A DNA stretch of 64,000 nucleotides from Brevibacillus sedimenti (GTDB lineage Bacteria > Bacillota > Bacilli > Brevibacillales > Brevibacillaceae). The stretch covers positions 1,738,501 through 1,802,500 of the forward strand of contig NZ_CP064048.1 in the NCBI RefSeq assembly GCF_020923495.1, written 5' to 3'. Below are positions 60,099 to 64,000 of the stretch, one piece after another. Numbering within the stretch: the stretch's first letter is position 1; the number at the start of each line of letters is the position of its first letter. The notes beneath the pieces are model-generated. The model was given only the letters and a program-made list of their open reading frames with translations, did no database searches and was not told the origin of the DNA. Position numbers and translations under genes: made by a program.

Positions 60099-60806
60099 AT
60101 GCCGGACTTTCAGCTGATCTTGTTTGATTTGGACGACACGCTGTTTGATTTTTCAGCTTGCTGGGAAAAGGGCATGCGGCAGACGATCGCATCCCACCCG
60201 CTGACGATCGGGCTTGACCCCGATGCCGTGTACGAGGCGCTGCAGCGGCACAGCGACGCCTTGTGGGCGGACATCCGGGAGAAGCGGATCAACTTTGACC
60301 AACTGCGCCGCCTGCGGCTGTCGCGCACCCTCGCCGAATTTGGGCGCCGGGGGGAGACAGACCGGCTGGACGACTTTCAGGAGCAGTATGTGGCCGCCTG
60401 CATGGCAGCCGTCGTTCCCGACCGCGCCGTTCAGTCGCTGCTGACGCAGCTTGAAGAACGGTACACCCTGGCAATTGTCACCAATGGACCTGCGGACATG
60501 GCGTTTGAAAAAATTGAACGCCTGGGGCTCACCCCCCTCTTTCCCGCTGAGAGGGTGTTCGTCTCCGAGCAGATTGGCTGGCACAAGCCGGACCGGCGCA
60601 TTTTCGCGGCTGTACTTGAGCGCTTGGGGGCTTCCCCGGCGGAAGCGCTGTTCGTCGGGGACAACTGGACAGCTGACATCGCCGGCGCGATGGATGCAGG
60701 CCTCTCGGCAGTATGGCTGAATCCCGCCGGCGTGCCGCCTGCTACGGATCACAAGCCCCTCGCTGTGATCAAACGGTTGGAAGAGCTTTGGGAAATTGTC
60801 GCCTGA
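60099..60806 (+). CDS. HAD-family phosphatase, YjjG/YfnB type
   Basis: The 235-residue protein has motif I LFDLDDTLFDF (nucleophile Asp), motif II IVTNGP, the motif III Lys in GWHKPDRRIF and motif IV FVGDNWTADI, with a helical cap between motifs I and II. YjjG relatives dephosphorylate pyrimidine nucleotides including modified ones; that activity is possible. AAAGGAGGAGG precedes the ATG at 60099, so the longer frame from 60027 is not used. Confidence 0.88.
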   Translation: MPDFQLILFDLDDTLFDFSACWEKGMRQTIASHPLTIGLDPDAVYEALQRHSDALWADIREKRINFDQLRRLRLSRTLAEFGRRGETDRLDDFQEQYVAACMAAVVPDRAVQSLLTQLEERYTLAIVTNGPADMAFEKIERLGLTPLFPAERVFVSEQIGWHKPDRRIFAAVLERLGASPAEALFVGDNWTADIAGAMDAGLSAVWLNPAGVPPATDHKPLAVIKRLEELWEIVA

Positions 60807-60892
60807 GGGGGGGCAGCGCGCGCATCCTTGAAAATCATTCGATTTTTCGATAGGGTGATAATGATTCTATTTGTTTTTCAGGAGGGTGAGAA

Positions 60893-61756
60893 ATGAGCGT
60901 ATTGCCCAAGTTTGTTCAAAACAGCGCCGGTTCGTGCTGGCTGACCGAGAACGAACGGGAGAACCTGATGATTCGTTACCGGATTCGTGAAGTGATCCAC
61001 GAGGAACAGTCAGCGTTTCAGCATGTGATGATTCTCGATTCCTACGATTTTGGCCGGATGCTTGTCTTGGACGGAGTTGTGCAAACAACATCAATGGATG
61101 GATTTATTTACAATGAAATGATTGCCCATGTGCCGCTGGCGTTTCATCCCCAGCCTCGCCGCGTTCTGGTGATTGGCGGTGGAGATTGCGGGGCGGCCCG
61201 TGAAGTGTGCAAATATCCGGAAGTGGAACAGGTTGATTTGGTGGAGATAGACGAGTGCGTTGTGCAGGTGTGCAAACAGCATCTGCCCGAAGTGTCGGGC
61301 GGCTTGTCGGACCCCCGCGTCCGTTTCCTGTATCGCGACGGGGTGGAGTTTGTCCGCGAGATGAAAGATACCTACGACGTGATCATCGTCGATTCGTCCG
61401 ATCCCATCGGCCCGGCGGAGCAGTTGTTTTCCTATTCGTTTTACGAGCATGTGCAACAGGCGCTGAAAGCGGACGGGCTGATGGTCTGCCAGAGCCAGTC
61501 CCCCATCTTTCACGCCGATGTGATGGGGCAGACGTACCGCAACATCAGCCAACTGTTTCCGATCACCCGCATGTACACGGCAGTTGTGCCCACGTACCCG
61601 GGAGGCTTGTGGAGCTTTACCCTCGGGTCGAAGACGTACGATCAGCCGGTAGCCGGGCGCGTCTCCGGAAAGGATACGCGGTATGTCGATGAGGGCATCA
61701 TCCATCAGTGTTTTCATCTGCCGGTCTTTATAAAGCAAACGTTAGGAGAGGGATAA
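60893..61756 (+). CDS. speE: Spermidine synthase family protein
   Basis: The 287-residue protein has the aminopropyltransferase layout: an N-terminal beta domain and a Rossmann core with VLVIGGGDCGAAREV, VDLVEID, YRDGVEFV and VDSSDPIGPAEQLFS. It joins an aminopropyl group from decarboxylated SAM to putrescine. Two conserved positions are changed: GGGDGG is GGGDCG, and the usual DEFxYHEM is DGFIYNEM, so the substrate could differ from putrescine. CAGGAGGG lies before the ATG. No speB or speD is adjacent. A hairpin follows its stop. Confidence 0.87.
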   Translation: MSVLPKFVQNSAGSCWLTENERENLMIRYRIREVIHEEQSAFQHVMILDSYDFGRMLVLDGVVQTTSMDGFIYNEMIAHVPLAFHPQPRRVLVIGGGDCGAAREVCKYPEVEQVDLVEIDECVVQVCKQHLPEVSGGLSDPRVRFLYRDGVEFVREMKDTYDVIIVDSSDPIGPAEQLFSYSFYEHVQQALKADGLMVCQSQSPIFHADVMGQTYRNISQLFPITRMYTAVVPTYPGGLWSFTLGSKTYDQPVAGRVSGKDTRYVDEGIIHQCFHLPVFIKQTLGEG

Positions 61757-61764
61757 TCCCTCTC
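61745..61764. terminator. Hairpin between speE and the ABC exporter
   Basis: GGAGAGGGAT pairs with ATCCCTCTCC with almost no loop, just inside the speE end. T-runs are weak on both sides. Confidence 0.5.
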
Positions 61765-61769
61765 CTTCG

Positions 61770-62675
61770 TCATTCCTCGAGAAAAATGCGCTCCAGGGAC
61801 GGCTCCTCCACGTGGACGCCGTAAATGTCCACGCGGGCCTGCACCAGCGCCCGCACCAGCGCAGCCACGTTCTGGTCGTCGTCCACCTGCAGGGAGAACC
61901 GGCCCTCTTCCCACTGAAGATGGCGGCCGATGCATTCGGCGAAGGCGACCAGCTCGGGCTTCTGTTCTGCGGCCAATTGGGAGTGGCGGACACGGACGGT
62001 GCGCCAGGAGCGATGCGCCGCCTGCAGTTCAGCCAGACTGCCCAGGGAGGCAATCTTCCCCGCCTTCATAATCGCGATCCGCGTACAGATTTTTTCCACC
62101 TCATGCAGGTTGTGCGAGGTCATGAATATGGTTTTTCCCTGCTTGTGCAGCCTGAGCAGCAGTTGCTGAATCTGCAGCGCCGACTCCACGTCCACGCCGG
62201 AGGTCGGCTCGTCGAGAAACAGCAGCTCCGGATCGCCCGCCAGCGCCTGGGCGATGCCCAGCTTTTTCTTCATCCCGAAGGAAAACGTCTTTGCCTTTCG
62301 TCCGGCGTGTTCCGCCAGACCGACGTCCTCCAGGATGCGCTCGCACTCCTTTTTGCTGAGACGGATGCCTTTGACCCGTGCCAGATAGCGCAGGTGGTCC
62401 AGAGCCGTCAGTGAGTCGTAAAAGGTGGAGTAGTCGGGCAGGACGCCGATCCGCCGCTTCCAGTCATCCGGCTGGCCGACGCCGTCAAACATGCGGATCG
62501 TACCGGAAGTGGGGCGGATAATGCCCGTCAGCATGTTGATGAACGTCGACTTGCCAGCCCCGTTTTTTCCCAAAAACCCGAAGATTTCGCCGGCGTTTAC
62601 GGACAGGGTGACGCCGTCGACGACCGTTCGCTCGCCAAAACGCTTGGTCAACTGGTTGGTTTCCACGAGTGCCAC
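61770..62675 (-). CDS. ABC exporter ATPase (CcmA/bacitracin-type)
   Basis: The 301-residue protein has Walker A GKNGAGKST, the signature FSFGMKKKLGIAQAL, Walker B LLFLDEPTSGVD and the switch His in MTSHNLHE. A C-terminal domain of about 90 residues follows, as in bacitracin and ABC-2 type exporters. The GTG start at 62675 has GGAGGGAT at 6 bp and shares its first base with the stop of the permease gene, so the two are coupled. The longer frame upstream is a shadow of the permease gene. Confidence 0.88.
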   Translation of the reverse strand: MALVETNQLTKRFGERTVVDGVTLSVNAGEIFGFLGKNGAGKSTFINMLTGIIRPTSGTIRMFDGVGQPDDWKRRIGVLPDYSTFYDSLTALDHLRYLARVKGIRLSKKECERILEDVGLAEHAGRKAKTFSFGMKKKLGIAQALAGDPELLFLDEPTSGVDVESALQIQQLLLRLHKQGKTIFMTSHNLHEVEKICTRIAIMKAGKIASLGSLAELQAAHRSWRTVRVRHSQLAAEQKPELVAFAECIGRHLQWEEGRFSLQVDDDQNVAALVRALVQARVDIYGVHVEEPSLERIFLEE

Positions 62676-63358
62676 TAGCAATCCCTCCGTTGAAACAGAT
62701 AGACGGACGCACTGAAAAAGAGCAGTGCGTACAGCCAGATGACGCCGGTGAACGCGCCCCCTTTTTCGATGTAGAAGTAGGGGGTCAGATAGCCGATCCA
62801 CTTCGCCGTGGCATGGGAGGAGACGAGCGTCCAGAGGCCGAGAAAGGGCAGTCCCAACCCCAGGACGATCCCCGCAAACATCGTGTAGCTGGGGCGCGGC
62901 ACCGCGATGGACATCAACAGCGCGAGGGACGTGCTGTACACCAACAGTGTCATGCACTGCCACAGCGTGTTGGCGTCAAACGTGCGGACGGAGGCGAACA
63001 GGACGCCAAACGTGACCAGCATGCAGCACGTCCAGAACAGCAGGACACCGAACCATTTGCCGAGCACGATGCTCGCCCGCGAGGTACGGGTAAGCAAAAA
63101 CCGGATCGTCCGGCTGGACAGTTCCCGGTTCATGATGTCATGGGACAGGCCAAACACAAACAGCGGCCCGAAAAGCATCACCAGCACGAACACGCCCAGC
63201 GCATGTCCGTGCGCCAGCTCCTTTTCCGAGAATATGTCTGCTACCTGATTGACCAGATCGGAGACCCAATAGGAGATCCCGACGATCACAGCGACGGTAA
63301 TGAGCGACTTCACGCTCCGCAACAGACGGGTACACTCTTGAAAGCAAACTGCCCACAT
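62675..63358 (-). CDS. ABC-2 type exporter permease
   Basis: The 227-residue protein has six membrane segments and the motif MNRELSSRTIRFLLTRTSRASIVLGKW common in ABC-2 permeases. With the ATPase it should export a small molecule or peptide. Its stop overlaps the ATPase start by one base. It is divergent from an OmpR-type response regulator gene, which may control it. Confidence 0.82.
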   Translation of the reverse strand: MWAVCFQECTRLLRSVKSLITVAVIVGISYWVSDLVNQVADIFSEKELAHGHALGVFVLVMLFGPLFVFGLSHDIMNRELSSRTIRFLLTRTSRASIVLGKWFGVLLFWTCCMLVTFGVLFASVRTFDANTLWQCMTLLVYSTSLALLMSIAVPRPSYTMFAGIVLGLGLPFLGLWTLVSSHATAKWIGYLTPYFYIEKGGAFTGVIWLYALLFFSASVYLFQRRDC

Positions 63359-63504
63359 GTTGATTCCTCTCCTTTCACGATTCAGTGTAAAAGGAGAGCC
63401 TTATTTCTCCCCAATCGCTTCCTTATCGTTTTCTTAAACATGTCGGTCGTCACCCGCCCGCGCTCCATCACGTGGTATGATGAAAACACAAGGAGGGAAC
63501 GGCT

Positions 63505-64000
63505 GTGGAACACCAAGCGCACATATTGCTGGTCGATGATGAAGAAGCGATTTTGCAGATGCTCAAAACCGTGCTTGAAAAAGAGGGGTTCCGCAACGTG
63601 GACACCTGCACGCGTGCGGAAGAGGCCATCCGGCTCATCGAGAAGAAGGCTTACGACCTGCTGATTCTGGACGTGATGCTGCCGGACAGGAGCGGGTTTG
63701 AGCTGTGCACCGCGATACGGCAGCGAACGCAGGCGCCGATTTTTTTCCTGACCGCCCGCGACTCCGATTATGACAAGCTGAGCGGCTTTGCGTACGGAGC
63801 GGACGATTACATCACCAAGCCGTTTCATCCGCTGGAAGTGGTGGCGCGGATGAAGGCACACTTGCGCCGGACGCTGTCCCAGTCCAGGGAGCAGCCATAC
63901 GATTCCGGCCGCGTATACGATTTCGGCCGGTTTCAGGTAAACGTCGCGGCGGCCGAACTGATCGTCGACGGCAAGCCGGTGGAATGCTCCGCCCAGGTCT
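63505..64000 (+). CDS. OmpR-family response regulator, N-terminal part
   Basis: The frame continues past the window end; 165 residues are visible. The receiver domain has DDEE near the start, the phosphorylated Asp in LLILDVMLPDRSG, the Thr in FFLTARDS and the Lys in YITKPFHP. The beginning of a winged-helix output domain follows (FGRFQVNVAAAELIVDG). AGGAGGG lies 7 bp before the GTG. A histidine kinase gene should follow outside. The divergent ABC exporter is a likely target. Confidence 0.9.
   Translation, partial: MEHQAHILLVDDEEAILQMLKTVLEKEGFRNVDTCTRAEEAIRLIEKKAYDLLILDVMLPDRSGFELCTAIRQRTQAPIFFLTARDSDYDKLSGFAYGADDYITKPFHPLEVVARMKAHLRRTLSQSREQPYDSGRVYDFGRFQVNVAAAELIVDGKPVECSAQV

Noticed and set aside
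60825-60875. A Fur box before speE (TGATAATGATTCTAT)
   Set aside because: Only the left half fits the 7-1-7 consensus; the right half matches in 4 of 7 positions, and iron control of speE is not expected.
1-64000. CRISPR arrays, tRNA or rRNA genes, prophage
   Set aside because: No regularly spaced short repeats were seen. I saw no rRNA or tRNA-like segments in the gaps and no phage structural genes. The 45-bp repeats at 30685-30909 are coding.

Overview
The window looks like chromosome of an endospore-forming Gram-positive bacterium of the order Bacillales, probably Paenibacillaceae/Brevibacillus-like. The evidence is a spore transglutaminase (tgl), an SspK-like spore protein, a tetraprenyl-beta-curcumene synthase (YtpB type), GlnK/GlnL-type sensor and regulator, MotA/MotB, TnrA/GlnR-type boxes, strong GGAGG ribosome-binding sites and many short Bacillus-type genes. 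Most of the window is GC-rich and densely coding. The species is an inference; no rRNA gene lies here.

Layout. 1-3.5 kb: LrgB tail, tgl, sarcosine/N-methyl-tryptophan oxidase, Hsp20. 3.6-8.7 kb: a Fur-box-controlled FhuF-like iron-sulfur protein, ZIP metal transporter, motAB, and a divergent HxlR regulator/DJ-1 pair with a palindromic operator between them. 8.8-13.6 kb: an AT-rich island with a secreted papain/C39-like peptidase and a membrane-anchored partner gene. The partner gene is cut by a complete IS21-family element, and the island lies between two 60-bp direct repeats of the yfkJ 3' end. 13.6-18.9 kb: yfkJ phosphatase, an AtoS/AtoC-like two-component system and an AtoE short-chain fatty acid transporter; its promoter region shows activator repeats, a cre box and a sigma-54 promoter in that order. 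19-27 kb: CNNM/CBS membrane protein, M50 protease, small spore-related genes, and a YknXYZ-type efflux operon. 27-31.3 kb: pgi, an HTH protein, a TPP riboswitch with thiO only, and an unusual Sm-like/SPY-repeat protein. 31.4-38.5 kb: YugN, Nudix, NAD kinase, MOSC, and an operon of ammonium transporter, GlnD-like nucleotidyltransferase and DEDDh exonuclease behind two TnrA/GlnR boxes. 38.6-42 kb: TOPRIM, uppP, cvfB and small genes. 42.3-48.2 kb: a TAXI-type TRAP transporter operon beside GlnK/GlnL-like genes. 48.4-64 kb: ytpB, PilZ protein, two small tandem paralogues, PQQ-type sugar dehydrogenase, a PAS/sigma-54 activator divergent from proline dehydrogenase (with a sigma-54 promoter), AlkA, BrnQ, EamA, thioesterase, HAD phosphatase, speE, an ABC exporter and the start of an OmpR-type regulator.

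The most unusual signal is a dispersed repeat of about 326-344 bp, with four full copies and one remnant. Each full copy sits between two copies of the local Rho-independent terminator (21-27 bp duplicated). The repeat has imperfect 12-bp terminal inverted repeats, a hairpin capped by a GNRA loop in all four full copies, and a long stem in which one base pair changes as a pair between copies. It carries no protein gene. It reads as a non-autonomous mobile element, possibly with an RNA stage, that targets terminators.
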